From: an uncultured Coriobacteriaceae bacterium
GTDB lineage: Bacteria; Actinomycetota; Coriobacteriia; Coriobacteriales; Eggerthellaceae
NCBI GenBank assembly: GCA_900550055.1
Contig: URQU01000008.1
Coordinates: forward strand, 1 to 54,754
Direction of reading: 5' to 3'
Length of the DNA stretch: 54,754 bases
Both the position numbers and the translations under genes were made by a program. Shown here in pieces: positions 8,720 through 17,166 of the stretch (positions within the stretch are counted from its first letter, which is position 1; every line of letters starts with the position of its first letter). The notes under the pieces were generated by a model. It worked only from the letters and a program-made list of their open reading frames with translations. It was not told the DNA's origin and ran no database searches.

Positions 8720-10231
8720 TTACGCTTCGTTGACGTCGGCGTCCATGGCGTCCTCGAAGTACTCCTTCACAGGGCCGTCGCCGAAGTCCTTCACCTCGTC
8801 GAAGTGCCAGCAGTCGGTCTGCGGCATACCCGGGACGTTGTCGGCCACGAACACCGGGTCCTTGCCGGCCGCGCGCTGCTCGGAGTAGTCCTTCAGCGCC
8901 GCAAGCGCCCACTTGCCCAGAAGCAGGATGGCGATGAGGTTCATCATGGCCATGAGTCCCATGAAGATGTCGGCCAGGTTCCAGGCCAGATCGAAGCTGT
9001 TCACCGCGCCGTAGAAGATAACTGCCAGGCACACCAGACGGAAGATGATCAGCGCTGCCTTGGAGTCGTTCTTGATGAAGCGGAAGTTGCTCTCGGCGTA
9101 GAAGTAGTTGCCGATGAGGCTGGAGTAGGCGAACATGAAGATGGCGAACGTGATGAAATGGATGCCCATGGGGCCCACGGAGTTGTTCACGGCCATCTGC
9201 ACGAGCGGCATGCCGTTGAGGCCCTCTGCCGCAGCGGGATCCTGCACGTAGAACACCAGCACCATCATGGCCGAGCAGGTGCAGATGACGAGCGTGTCGA
9301 TGTAGACCGACAGGCTTTGCACGAGGCCCTGCTTGACCGGATGGGAAACGCTTGCGGTGGCGGCGGCGTTAGGCGCCGAGCCCATGCCGGCCTCGTTGGA
9401 GTACAGGCCGCGCTTGATGCCGAGCATGACCACCGAGCCGGCGAAGCCGCCGAAGATGGACTGGAAGTCGAAGGCGCTCTCGAACATCAGGCCGAACACG
9501 GCGGGCAGCCAGGTGATGTTGGCGATGGTGGTCCACAGCGCGATGGCGATGTAGGCGATGGCCATGACCGGCACGATGATGGACGTGATCACGCTGATGC
9601 GCTTCGAGCCGCCGAAGATGACGCCGGCGGTGAACACCACCAGGCCCAGACCCGCTGCCACGGCCACGCCGTTGGTGGCGTAGTCGGGGATGTAGTACTC
9701 AAGCGCGCTGCAAGCGTTGAACGCCTGCAGGCCGTTGAAGCCGAACGCGAAGCACAGGATGAGCAGAACGCTGAACAGCACGCCGAGCTTACGGCTGCCG
9801 AGCGCCTGATGGATATAGTAGGCCGGGCCGCCGCGGAACTCGCCGTCGGTGCCGCGCACCTTCCAGATCTGGGCGAGCGTGGATTCGACGAAGGCCGACG
9901 CGGCGCCCACCAAGGCCATGAGCCACATCCAGAACACGGCGCCCGGACCGCCCGTGGCGATGGCCGTCGCCACGCCGGCGATGTTGCCCGTGCCCACGCG
10001 GCTGGCCGTGGAGACCATAAGCGCCTGGAACGACGAGATGGAGCGCTCGCCCTGCACATGCTTCTTCTCGGTCAGCTGCTTGAACATGTCCTTGATGAAG
10101 CGGACCTGCACGCCCTTGGTGCGGATGGTGAAGTACACGCCCACTGCGACCAGCAGGATGAGCAGGATGTACGTGTACATGAAGCCGTCGATCTCACCTG
10201 TGACATCGACGAGCCATGCGTTGAAATCCAT
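8720..10231 (-). CDS. Sodium:alanine/glycine symporter, AGCS family
   Basis: A 503-aa polytopic membrane protein of the alanine/glycine:cation symporter (AlsT/DagA) family, importing a small amino acid with sodium. Visible family segments include GVYFTIRTKGVQVR near the N-terminus, the conserved SRVGTGNIAGVATAI loop, FWMWLMALVGAASAFVESTLAQ, FRGGPAYYI, and GLYSNEAGMGSAPNAAATA in the middle. About eleven hydrophobic segments alternate with short loops. The substrate (Ala, Gly or another) cannot be read from the sequence. The gene is convergent with the FtsH-like gene and has its own promoter. Confidence 0.93.
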   Translation of the reverse strand: MDFNAWLVDVTGEIDGFMYTYILLILLVAVGVYFTIRTKGVQVRFIKDMFKQLTEKKHVQGERSISSFQALMVSTASRVGTGNIAGVATAIATGGPGAVFWMWLMALVGAASAFVESTLAQIWKVRGTDGEFRGGPAYYIHQALGSRKLGVLFSVLLILCFAFGFNGLQAFNACSALEYYIPDYATNGVAVAAGLGLVVFTAGVIFGGSKRISVITSIIVPVMAIAYIAIALWTTIANITWLPAVFGLMFESAFDFQSIFGGFAGSVVMLGIKRGLYSNEAGMGSAPNAAATASVSHPVKQGLVQSLSVYIDTLVICTCSAMMVLVFYVQDPAAAEGLNGMPLVQMAVNNSVGPMGIHFITFAIFMFAYSSLIGNYFYAESNFRFIKNDSKAALIIFRLVCLAVIFYGAVNSFDLAWNLADIFMGLMAMMNLIAILLLGKWALAALKDYSEQRAAGKDPVFVADNVPGMPQTDCWHFDEVKDFGDGPVKEYFEDAMDADVNEA

Positions 10232-10274
10232 GATGGCTTTCCTCTTTCCCCGATACGAAACCTATTCCCTGGAT

Positions 10275-10337
10275 TTGTGCAAACGCACAAGAATTCACGG
10301 AAACGCCACTATACCGTATTTCGAAACAAATTGGTAA
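10275..10337 (-). promoter_or_regulatory. Probable symporter promoter with leader hairpin
   Basis: On the minus strand TTACCA (10337-10332) and TATAGT (10313-10308) are 18 nt apart. A small palindrome, TTGTGC AAAC GCACAA (10275-10290), follows in the leader about 45 nt before the ATG. Confidence 0.45.
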
Positions 10338-10419
10338 CATTCGCGGATCCTGGAAGCAAACAAGGCGCGCTGCCCTTTCCGGGCAACAAGGCACCGGGTA
10401 ATCGGGCGATCGAGCGGCT

Positions 10420-10450
10420 GGACAGTTAGCGCTACGTCCCCGAAACGTCC
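10420..10450 (+). repeat. REP element copy 2 (forward)
   Basis: GGACAG and GTCC-type arms around TAGCGCTACGTCCCC, in the 350-nt gap between the symporter and the HemN-like gene. The right arm (AACGTCC) has drifted from AAGTGTCC. The rest of this gap holds only the symporter promoter. Confidence 0.8.
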
Positions 10451-10581
10451 TAAGCGTACGTGCCCATTCCCTAGCGTTTGTGTTCCTCGTTGTGCTTTTT
10501 CACCTTGTCCGGCTTACGACCACCCAAAGGGCTATCATGGTCACTTACCGAATACTGAGCAACGATGCGTAAGGGGCGCTC

Positions 10582-11922
10582 ATGCTTTCAGAACGTTTTC
10601 TCACGAACCTAGTCAAGGGGATGACCAAGCGGCATCTCGACCTTCAGCCCACCGACGAGCACTTCTTTCCCGACCCCAAGCCCGGCACCAGGTACATGCT
10701 GTACCTGCACGTGCCGTTTTGCCAGGTCCTGTGCCCGTATTGCAGCTTCAACCGCTACGTGTTCCATGAGGACATCGCGCGCACGTACTTCAAGAACCTG
10801 CGCCGCGAGATGATGATGCTCAAGGAGCGCGGCTGGGATTTCGAGACGCTGTACTTCGGCGGCGGCACCCCCACCATCCTGCTCGACGAGCTGTGCGAGA
10901 CCATCGACCTTGCGCGCGACAACTTCCACATCAAGGAAGTGGGCGTCGAAACGAACCCGAACCACCTTGCCGAACCGTGGCTCTCCGAGATGAAAGGCCG
11001 CGTGCAGCGCCTGTCCGTGGGCGTGCAAAGCTTCAACAACGACCTGCTCAAGCAGATGGACCGCTACAAGAAATACGGTAGCGGCGAGGAGATCTTCGAG
11101 CGCATCGGGCAGGCCGCGCCCTACTTCGACAGCGTGAACGTGGATATGATCTTCAACTTCCCCAACCAAACGGAGGACATCCTGTTCGACGACCTGGAGA
11201 AGATCGTGGCCTGCGGGGCGCGCCAAACCACGTTCAGCCCGCTGTACGTCTCGAACGCCACCACGCGCAAGATGGAAAAGTCGCTGGGCAAGATGGACTA
11301 CAACCGCGAGTTCCGCTACTACCAGATCCTTGACGAGGTGCTGTGCGGCGGCGAGCACCCCTTCTTCAGCCGCGACACCATCTGGACCTTCAACCGCCTG
11401 AACGAGCAGGGCGCCCATGACCACAACCTGTATGCCGAGGAGCTGCAGGTGGCCTACAACGAATACCCCGGCATCGGCAGCGGATCGATCACGCACCTTA
11501 ATGGAGCGCTATACGTGAACACGTTCAGCCTGAGCGAATACAACGAGGCGATCGAAGCCGGCCATATGTCCATCATGGGCAAGTGCGTCATGAGCAAGCG
11601 CGACCTGGCCCGCTACTACTTCCTGCTGCATCTCTACCAGCTGCACCTGGACAAGAACGACTTCAAGAAGCAGTTCGGCTGCAGCATCGAGCGCCTGCTG
11701 CCGGCGGAGATGGCGTTCTTCCGCGCCCATGGCGCATTCGCCACCGATACCCGCGACGAGCTGACGCTGACCACCATGGGACGCTACCTGACGCTCATCC
11801 TGTACCGTCAGTTCCTCTCGGGCATGAACAACCTGCGCGACCAGGCGCGCGACGCGCTTGACGGCGAGGAGCGCAACCTGCTGTTCGGCGACGAGACGAA
11901 CTGCAGCGCCTGCCTTGACTAG
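10582..11922 (+). CDS. HemN-like radical SAM protein (coproporphyrinogen oxidase-like)
   Basis: A 446-aa radical SAM enzyme of the HemN group. HVPFCQVLCPYCSF carries the CxxxCxxC cluster ligands. LYFGGGTPT, VGVETNPNHL and RLSVGVQSFNNDLLKQM are typical HemN-family strands, followed by a Y-x-Y-rich middle region and an HTH-like C-terminal part. HemN makes protoporphyrinogen precursors without oxygen, but many relatives (HemW heme chaperone, ChuW/HutW heme-opening enzymes) share these motifs. The CSACLD tail and the absence of heme genes nearby leave the exact activity open. The gene stands alone, with ribosome site AAGGGGCGCTC before the ATG and a strong terminator after it. Confidence 0.82.
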   Translation: MLSERFLTNLVKGMTKRHLDLQPTDEHFFPDPKPGTRYMLYLHVPFCQVLCPYCSFNRYVFHEDIARTYFKNLRREMMMLKERGWDFETLYFGGGTPTILLDELCETIDLARDNFHIKEVGVETNPNHLAEPWLSEMKGRVQRLSVGVQSFNNDLLKQMDRYKKYGSGEEIFERIGQAAPYFDSVNVDMIFNFPNQTEDILFDDLEKIVACGARQTTFSPLYVSNATTRKMEKSLGKMDYNREFRYYQILDEVLCGGEHPFFSRDTIWTFNRLNEQGAHDHNLYAEELQVAYNEYPGIGSGSITHLNGALYVNTFSLSEYNEAIEAGHMSIMGKCVMSKRDLARYYFLLHLYQLHLDKNDFKKQFGCSIERLLPAEMAFFRAHGAFATDTRDELTLTTMGRYLTLILYRQFLSGMNNLRDQARDALDGEERNLLFGDETNCSACLD

Positions 11923-11947
11923 CACAGGCTTCACATCCCGTTAGATG

Positions 11948-11977
11948 GGCGGCATCGCACAAGATGCCGCCTTTTTT
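11948..11977 (+). terminator. Rho-independent terminator of the HemN-like gene
   Basis: GGCGGCATC pairs perfectly with GATGCCGCC around a 6-nt loop and is followed by TTTTTT. Confidence 0.92.
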
Positions 11978-12055
11978 CACGTTAAAACGCCAGTTTGCCG
12001 GCTGTTTTCGCATCGGCTCAGCTGAAAAATGCATCAATTTGCGAAAAGTGTCCCA

Positions 12056-12084
12056 TTGTGGCGAGCAGAAGGCACTCCTATACT
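12056..12084 (+). promoter_or_regulatory. Promoter of the riboflavin operon
   Basis: TTGTGG (12056-12061) and TATACT (12079-12084) are separated by exactly 17 nt. The inferred start point is about 8 nt upstream of the FMN riboswitch. Confidence 0.65.
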
Positions 12085-12097
12085 CCCAACTAAGATA

Positions 12098-12288
12098 TCT
12101 GTTCAGGGCGAGGTGAAATCCCTCACTGGCGGTAACGTCGATATGCTGCGAGAAACGGCACGGCGAAGTCCGCGACCCTGGCAGGTTGCAAGCAGCCGGC
12201 CCCGTGGCCGCAACCGCAACCCGCACAGGCTGATCTGGTGAGAATCCAGGACCAACGGTTACAGTCCGGATGGAAGAACAGGAGCACG
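12098..12288 (+). ncRNA. FMN riboswitch (RFN element)
   Basis: The conserved RFN blocks are all present: CAGGGCGAGGTGAAATCCC, CTGGCGGTAA, GTCCGCGACCC, GCTGATCTGGTGAGAATCC and CGGTTACAGTCCGGATGG near the 3' end. The element precedes ribD by about 170 nt and should shut the operon off when FMN is abundant. Confidence 0.95.
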
Positions 12289-12387
12289 AACGCACACGGC
12301 CTGTTGCCGGTGCCTGCTGCGACATTCCGCAGCACCCCGGATGCTTGGCGGCGCTTCTTGCCGGCCACATCCTATTCGTCGCTTATC

Positions 12388-12418
12388 AACGCCCGCAGAT
12401 TCCCTGCGGGCGTTTTTT
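12388..12418 (+). terminator. Attenuator terminator of the FMN riboswitch
   Basis: AACGCCCGCAG pairs with CTGCGGGCGTT around a 5-nt loop and runs into a T-tract, 45 nt before the ribD ATG. It is the expected expression platform for transcriptional attenuation. Confidence 0.88.
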
Positions 12419-12462
12419 CATGCCTGGACCCCGCAGGGCGGCCACAAGAGAAAGGGCTTCCC

Positions 12463-13824
12463 ATGGCAGGCATACCCGAACAACGATGCGAGCGCGCAGC
12501 AGCCGAGGCGCAGGCCGCCGAACCGGCGGCGCTCGGCGCCGCTGACGCCCGCTTCATGCGCCGCGCCATCGAGCTGGCCTGGCGCGGTTGGGGCTGGACG
12601 AACCCGAACCCGCTGGTAGGCTGCGTGCTCGTGCGCGACGGCCGCATCATCGGCGAGGGCTGGCACGAGAAGTGCGGTCAGGCGCACGCCGAGCGCAACG
12701 CGCTTGCCGACTGCGCGCGCCGAGCCGCTGAAGAGCCGGCTGGCGAAAGATGCGCCGATACCGCACCGAACGCCGACCCCGCCCGCGGCCATGCGCGCGG
12801 AGCGACGGCCTACGTGACGCTCGAGCCGTGCTGCCACACCGGCAAGCAGCCCCCGTGCACCGAGGCGCTCATCGCCGCCGGCGTTGCGCGCGTGGTGGTG
12901 GGCAGCCGCGACCCGAATCCGCTGGTTGCGGGCAAGGGGTCGGCTAAGCTGCGCGAAGCCGGCATCCGCGTGGACGAAGACGCGCTGCGCGCCGAATGCG
13001 ACGAGCTCAATCCCATCTTCTTCCGCTTCATCAGCCGCAAAACCCCGTACGTGGTGGCGAAATGGGCCATGAGCGCCGACGGCAAGATCGCCTGCGCATC
13101 GGGCGATGCACGCTGGGTGAGCGGCCCCGAATCTCGCCGCGACACCCACGAGCTGCGCCATCGCCTTGCCGCCATCGCCGTGGGCATCGACACGGTGCTC
13201 GCCGACGACCCGCTGCTCACCTGCCGTCGCCAGGACGAACCCGGCAACCAACCGCTGCGCGTGGTGCTCGATTCGCGCCTGCGCATCCCCGAGGATTGCA
13301 CGCTCGTACGCTCATGCGCACAAGGCGAGGCCCCGCTTGCGGTTGCCACCTGCGCCAGCGTGGACGACCCCGCAACCAATGCCGGCGCGAAGGCCCAACG
13401 CCTGCACGCGCGGGGCGTGGAGGTGCTGCACGTCCCGCAAGACGCCGTCGGCCACGTTGCGGTTCGGCCGTTGCTGCGCGCGCTGGGCGAGAAGGGCATC
13501 GACTCGCTGCTCGTCGAGGGCGGGTCGGGCATCCACGGCGCCTTCTTCGACGAGGGCGCGGTAGACGAGGTCGTGGTCTACCTTGCCCCGAAGGTGGTCG
13601 GCGGCGCCGATGCGCCAGGGCCCGTCGCAGGCGCAGGTGCCGCGAAGATGGCCGAAGCCACGGCGCTGGGCCGCCCGAGGGCCCACGCGCTCGGCGGCGA
13701 CCTGAAGATCACGTTCGCGGCATCGGGCGCGGCCCGCGTGGCCGATCGCACCCCCGCTTCGCGCAACGCGCTCGGCGCGGCGGCCACGACGCAAGGAGGC
13801 GGATCATGTTCACCGGCATCGTAG
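12463..13824 (+). CDS. ribD: Bifunctional riboflavin deaminase/reductase RibD
   Basis: RibD (453 aa) performs the deamination and reduction steps of riboflavin synthesis. The N-terminal deaminase domain has the zinc motif HAERNAL and PCCHTGKQPPC. Between these motifs is an Ala-rich insertion of about 25 residues. The C-terminal reductase domain includes VVAKWAMSADGKIA, HRLAAIAVGIDTVLADDPLLT and SLLVEGGSGIHGAFF. The ATG at 12463 follows AGAGAAAGGG; the open frame continues upstream into the riboswitch and is not coding there. The last 19 nt overlap ribE, so the two are translationally coupled. Confidence 0.95.
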   Translation: MAGIPEQRCERAAAEAQAAEPAALGAADARFMRRAIELAWRGWGWTNPNPLVGCVLVRDGRIIGEGWHEKCGQAHAERNALADCARRAAEEPAGERCADTAPNADPARGHARGATAYVTLEPCCHTGKQPPCTEALIAAGVARVVVGSRDPNPLVAGKGSAKLREAGIRVDEDALRAECDELNPIFFRFISRKTPYVVAKWAMSADGKIACASGDARWVSGPESRRDTHELRHRLAAIAVGIDTVLADDPLLTCRRQDEPGNQPLRVVLDSRLRIPEDCTLVRSCAQGEAPLAVATCASVDDPATNAGAKAQRLHARGVEVLHVPQDAVGHVAVRPLLRALGEKGIDSLLVEGGSGIHGAFFDEGAVDEVVVYLAPKVVGGADAPGPVAGAGAAKMAEATALGRPRAHALGGDLKITFAASGAARVADRTPASRNALGAAATTQGGGSCSPAS

Positions 13825-14486
13825 AGGAGACGGGGCGCGTGACAAGCGTCCCCGCGGCAGGACGCGCGGGCCGGCTGGCCATCAAAGCATCCCGCGTGCT
13901 CGAGGGCACGCGCATAGGCGACAGCATCGCCGTCAACGGCGTGTGCCTCACCGCCACCGAGCTGCTGCCCGACGGCTTCGCCGCCGACGTGATGCCGCAG
14001 ACGCTTTCGCACTCCAACCTGGGCGCGCTACGCGCAGGCAGCCCCGTGAACCTGGAGCGGGCCATGGCGGCCGACGGCCGCTTCGGCGGGCACATCGTCT
14101 CCGGGCACATCGACGGCACCGGTACCGTGCGCCGCGTGCGCCGCGACCAGAACGCCGTCCGCTTCACCATCGGCGCGCCCGCCGGCATCATGGCGCTCAT
14201 CGTGGCGCAAGGGTCCATCACCGTCGACGGCATCAGCTTGACGGTGGCCGACCTCTACGACGACGCGTTCGAGGTTTCGGTCATCCCGCACACGGCCGCC
14301 GAAACCACATTGGGCTCGCACCGCCCCGGCAGCACGGTGAACCTGGAGAACGATGTGGTGGGCAAGTACGTGCAACGATTGCTGTACAACAGGAACCGGA
14401 ACACCGAGGAACCGGACGCAGAGCATGCGGGTAAGCCGGCTTCCGCGCCCCTGACCTTGGAATACCTTGCCGCAAACGGCTTCTAG
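13806..14486 (+). CDS. ribE: Riboflavin synthase alpha subunit
   Basis: A 226-aa lumazine-binding protein that dismutates two 6,7-dimethyl-8-ribityllumazine molecules to riboflavin. It shows the two-fold internal repeat of the family: MFTGIVEETGRV plus SIAVNGVCLTAT in the first barrel, and GGHIVSGHIDGTG plus SITVDGISLTVA in the second. The family is usually slightly over 200 aa; here the C-terminus carries an extra tail of about 25 residues. The start lies inside the end of ribD with ribosome site AAGGAGG just before it. Confidence 0.96.
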   Translation: MFTGIVEETGRVTSVPAAGRAGRLAIKASRVLEGTRIGDSIAVNGVCLTATELLPDGFAADVMPQTLSHSNLGALRAGSPVNLERAMAADGRFGGHIVSGHIDGTGTVRRVRRDQNAVRFTIGAPAGIMALIVAQGSITVDGISLTVADLYDDAFEVSVIPHTAAETTLGSHRPGSTVNLENDVVGKYVQRLLYNRNRNTEEPDAEHAGKPASAPLTLEYLAANGF

Positions 14487-14541
14487 CACAGCGGCATCGA
14501 CCTCTTCCCTATCCCGTAACCCTATCCGAAAGGACGAACCT

Positions 14542-15747
14542 ATGAGCATGAACACCATCCCCGAAGCGCTCGACGAGCTGCGCGCCGGCCACGTCATCAT
14601 CGTGGTGGACGACCCCGACCGCGAGAACGAAGGCGACATGATCTGCGCTGCAGAGTTCGCCACCCAGGCCAACGTCAACCTCATGGCCAGCGTGGCCAAG
14701 GGCCTCATCTGCATGCCGATGAGCCGCGATTTGGCGCACAAGCTCAGCCTTGAGCAGATGGTCTCCGAGAACACCGACAACCACGAGACCGCCTTCACCG
14801 TCAGCATCGACCATGTGAGCACCACCACGGGCATCTCCGCGGCCGAGCGCTCCATCACCGCGCTCAAATGCGTGGACGACGACGCCAAGCCCGGCGACTT
14901 CCGCCGCCCCGGCCATATGTTCCCCCTTGTTGCCAAGCCCGGCGGCGTGCTCGAGCGCAACGGCCACACCGAGGCCACCGTCGACCTCATGCGCCATGCG
15001 GGCATGAAGCAGTGCGGCCTGTGCTGCGAGATCATGCGCGAGGACGGCACCATGATGCGCACGAGCGAGCTGCTCGAGCTGGCGCACGAGCACAACCTGG
15101 TGATCGTGTCCATCAAGCAGCTGCAGGACTGGTGCCGCATGCACGACAACCACATGCACGAGCAGGCAAGCGTGCAGCTGCCCTGCGAGTACGGCACGTT
15201 CCAGGCGCACGGCTTCGTGAACGACATCACGGGCGAGGAGCACGTGGCCCTGGTGAAGGGCGATCTGGGCGACGGACGCGACGTGCTGTGCCGCGTTCAC
15301 TCCGAATGCCTGACCGGCGACGTGTTCGGCTCGAAGCGCTGCGACTGCGGCGAGCAGCTGCATGCCGCCCTTGCCGCCATCGAGGCCGAGGGGCGCGGCG
15401 TGCTGCTGTACATGCGCCAGGAAGGCCGCGGCATCGGGCTGATGAACAAGCTGCGCGCCTACGAGCTACAGGAGCAGGGCATGGACACCGTGGAGGCCAA
15501 CGAGGCGCTCGGATTCGCTCCTGACCTGCGCGAATACTGGAGCGGTGCGCAGATTCTGCGCAACCTGGGCTGCAAGTCGCTGCGCCTGCTCACCAACAAC
15601 CCCGATAAGGTATACGGCCTTTCCGGCTTCAGCCTGGAGATCTCCGAGCGCGTGCCCATCGAAATCGCGCCCCAGGAGCACGACCGCCGCTACCTGCAGA
15701 CCAAGGCGCACCGCATGGGGCACCTGCTCGAGCACGTGGAAGACTAA
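14542..15747 (+). CDS. ribBA: Bifunctional DHBP synthase / GTP cyclohydrolase II
   Basis: RibBA (401 aa) supplies both branches of riboflavin synthesis. The N-terminal DHBP synthase domain shows VVDDPDRENEGD, FRRPGHMFPL and HTEATVDL. The C-terminal GTP cyclohydrolase II domain shows RVHSECLTGDVFGSKRCDCG with the zinc cysteines, and LLYMRQEGRGIGLMNKL with the catalytic Tyr/Arg region. GAAAGGACGAACCT precedes the ATG. It is the third gene of the rib operon. Confidence 0.97.
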   Translation: MSMNTIPEALDELRAGHVIIVVDDPDRENEGDMICAAEFATQANVNLMASVAKGLICMPMSRDLAHKLSLEQMVSENTDNHETAFTVSIDHVSTTTGISAAERSITALKCVDDDAKPGDFRRPGHMFPLVAKPGGVLERNGHTEATVDLMRHAGMKQCGLCCEIMREDGTMMRTSELLELAHEHNLVIVSIKQLQDWCRMHDNHMHEQASVQLPCEYGTFQAHGFVNDITGEEHVALVKGDLGDGRDVLCRVHSECLTGDVFGSKRCDCGEQLHAALAAIEAEGRGVLLYMRQEGRGIGLMNKLRAYELQEQGMDTVEANEALGFAPDLREYWSGAQILRNLGCKSLRLLTNNPDKVYGLSGFSLEISERVPIEIAPQEHDRRYLQTKAHRMGHLLEHVED

Positions 15748-15801
15748 CCGATTCGTACAGAAAAGCGTTGCACCAAGTTCGTACAACAGAAAGGAGCCAT
15801 C

Positions 15802-16269
15802 ATGGCCGTCAACATCATCGAAGGCAAGGTAATCAACGAAGGCATGAAGGTGGGCATCGTGTGCGCCCGCTTCAACGAGTTCATCACGTCGAAGCTGCTC
15901 GGCGGCGCGCTTGACGCGCTGCGCCGTCACGACGTGCCGGAGGAGGCCGTCACCGTGGCCTGGGTTCCCGGCGCGTTCGAGATCCCCGTGGTGGCTCAGC
16001 GCATGGCGCAAAGCGGCAAGTTCGATGCCGTCATCTGCTTGGGCGCGGTCATCCGCGGCGCCACCTCGCATTACGACGTGGTGTGCAACGAGGTGTCGAA
16101 GGGCATCGCGCAGGTGCAGCTGGCAACGGGCACGCCGGTGATGATGGGCGTGCTGACCGTCGACACCATCGAGCAGGCCATCGAGCGTGCGGGCACCAAG
16201 GCCGGCAACAAGGGCTTCGAGTGCGGCGTCGGCGCCATCGAGATGGTCAACGTCCTGCGTCAGCTGTAG
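15802..16269 (+). CDS. ribH: 6,7-dimethyl-8-ribityllumazine synthase
   Basis: RibH (155 aa, normal length) condenses the RibD and RibB products to lumazine and forms icosahedral or pentameric assemblies. Clear motifs are VCARFNEFI, VPGAFEIPVVAQ, CLGAVIRGATSHYDVVCNEV with the catalytic His, and PVMMGVLTVDT. It is the last rib gene, preceded by AGAAAGGAGCC and followed by a terminator. Confidence 0.97.
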   Translation: MAVNIIEGKVINEGMKVGIVCARFNEFITSKLLGGALDALRRHDVPEEAVTVAWVPGAFEIPVVAQRMAQSGKFDAVICLGAVIRGATSHYDVVCNEVSKGIAQVQLATGTPVMMGVLTVDTIEQAIERAGTKAGNKGFECGVGAIEMVNVLRQL

Positions 16270-16351
16270 TCAGGGCCGCACCGTCTTCGCCAGCCCGCCG
16301 ATACAGGGCGAACCCGCCGAAAGCGGCACATCGACCCCCGCACCTTTCGTG

Positions 16352-16390
16352 AACGTCCCCGCACGCCCCCGGCGCGCGGGGACGTTTTTT
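16352..16390 (+). terminator. Rho-independent terminator of the rib operon
   Basis: AACGTCCCCGC pairs with GCGGGGACGTT and is followed by a T-run ending at 16390, 19 nt before the next gene. Confidence 0.9.
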
Positions 16391-16408
16391 GCTAGACTGG
16401 GATGCATT

Positions 16409-16975
16409 ATGACTAACGAAAACGCTTCCCAAACCGCTGCAAACAACGCTTCGAATCCCGAGAATCCGCAGGTCACCGGCAACAGCCAACGCAAAATCGC
16501 CTGCATTATCTCCTGGATCGCCGTCATCGCCATGCTGGTGCTCATCTTCTTCATGTCCAGCAGGACGGGCAATCAGATAGACACCGGAACCGGCATCTTC
16601 TCCATGGTCAAGCAATGGCTAGCCACGCAAGCTGCCGCCTTGTTCGGGCACGAGGCCGACGTAAGCCCCGTCGGGCACTTCTGCGAGTATCTGGTGCTCG
16701 GTGCGGCGCTATGCAACGCTGCAAGGTTCCACCTGAAGCCGCAAGGACCTGCCGGCGCGTTGTTGGTGGCAAAGCCCATTGACGCGCTGTCGAAGTGGGC
16801 GCCCGTCGTTGCCGCGGCGCTCTCGAGCGTATACGGCGTCACCGACGAGTTCCACCAGATATTCACCCCCGGCCGCAGCTGCGACCCTATGGATTGGCTG
16901 GTGGACACCATAGCCGCCGCCCTTGGCGCGCTCATCTGCTACTTGGCGCTCAAGGCTCTGCGGGCAAGAAGGTAA
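16409..16975 (+). CDS. VanZ-like membrane protein
   Basis: A 188-aa integral membrane protein of the VanZ family. The hydrophilic Asn/Ala-rich N-terminus is followed by a first membrane helix (ISWIAVIAMLVLIFFMSS), VGHFCEYLVLGAALCNA with the conserved HF.EY pattern, and the family signature GVTDEFHQIFTPGRSCDPMDWLVDTIAAALG before the last helix. VanZ proteins can raise teicoplanin resistance, but most chromosomal relatives have no known role; no resistance genes are nearby. It is convergent with the lipid kinase gene. Confidence 0.85.
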   Translation: MTNENASQTAANNASNPENPQVTGNSQRKIACIISWIAVIAMLVLIFFMSSRTGNQIDTGTGIFSMVKQWLATQAAALFGHEADVSPVGHFCEYLVLGAALCNAARFHLKPQGPAGALLVAKPIDALSKWAPVVAAALSSVYGVTDEFHQIFTPGRSCDPMDWLVDTIAAALGALICYLALKALRARR

Positions 16976-16984
16976 CGCAAACGA

Positions 16985-17015
16985 AACGGCCCGGGATCGA
17001 ACGATCCTGGGCCGT
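16985..17015. terminator. Hairpin between convergent vanZ-like and lipid kinase genes
   Basis: ACGGCCC-G-GGATCG pairs with CGATCC-T-GGGCCGT, a 13-bp stem with one mismatch and an AA loop, just after the vanZ-like stop. T-runs are weak. The 150 nt up to the lipid kinase stop shows nothing else. Confidence 0.6.
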
Positions 17016-17166
17016 CGTGTATTCAGGGTTGAAATCGATACGCCGGCGCAAACCCCCGCGATTCCGCGCTGCCCGCATCAAGATGAACACGGCATCGCGC
17101 TGACGCGCAGCGTGAACCACGCGACCTCGCAGCTCTGCACCCGAAGGTGAACGCCGCCATGACGCT

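Noticed and set aside
8588..10429. 613-codon plus-strand frame opposite the symporter
   Set aside because: Antisense to a clear AGCS membrane protein; the translation is Asp/Glu/His-rich and resembles nothing. Similar shadows at 28347-30446 (opposite glmS) and 48094-50046 (opposite metG) were rejected for the same reason.
16352..16390. Possible extra REP copy because it contains ACGTCCCC
   Set aside because: It lacks the TAGYGCTA part of the core and the GGACACTT arm; it is a normal T-tailed terminator.
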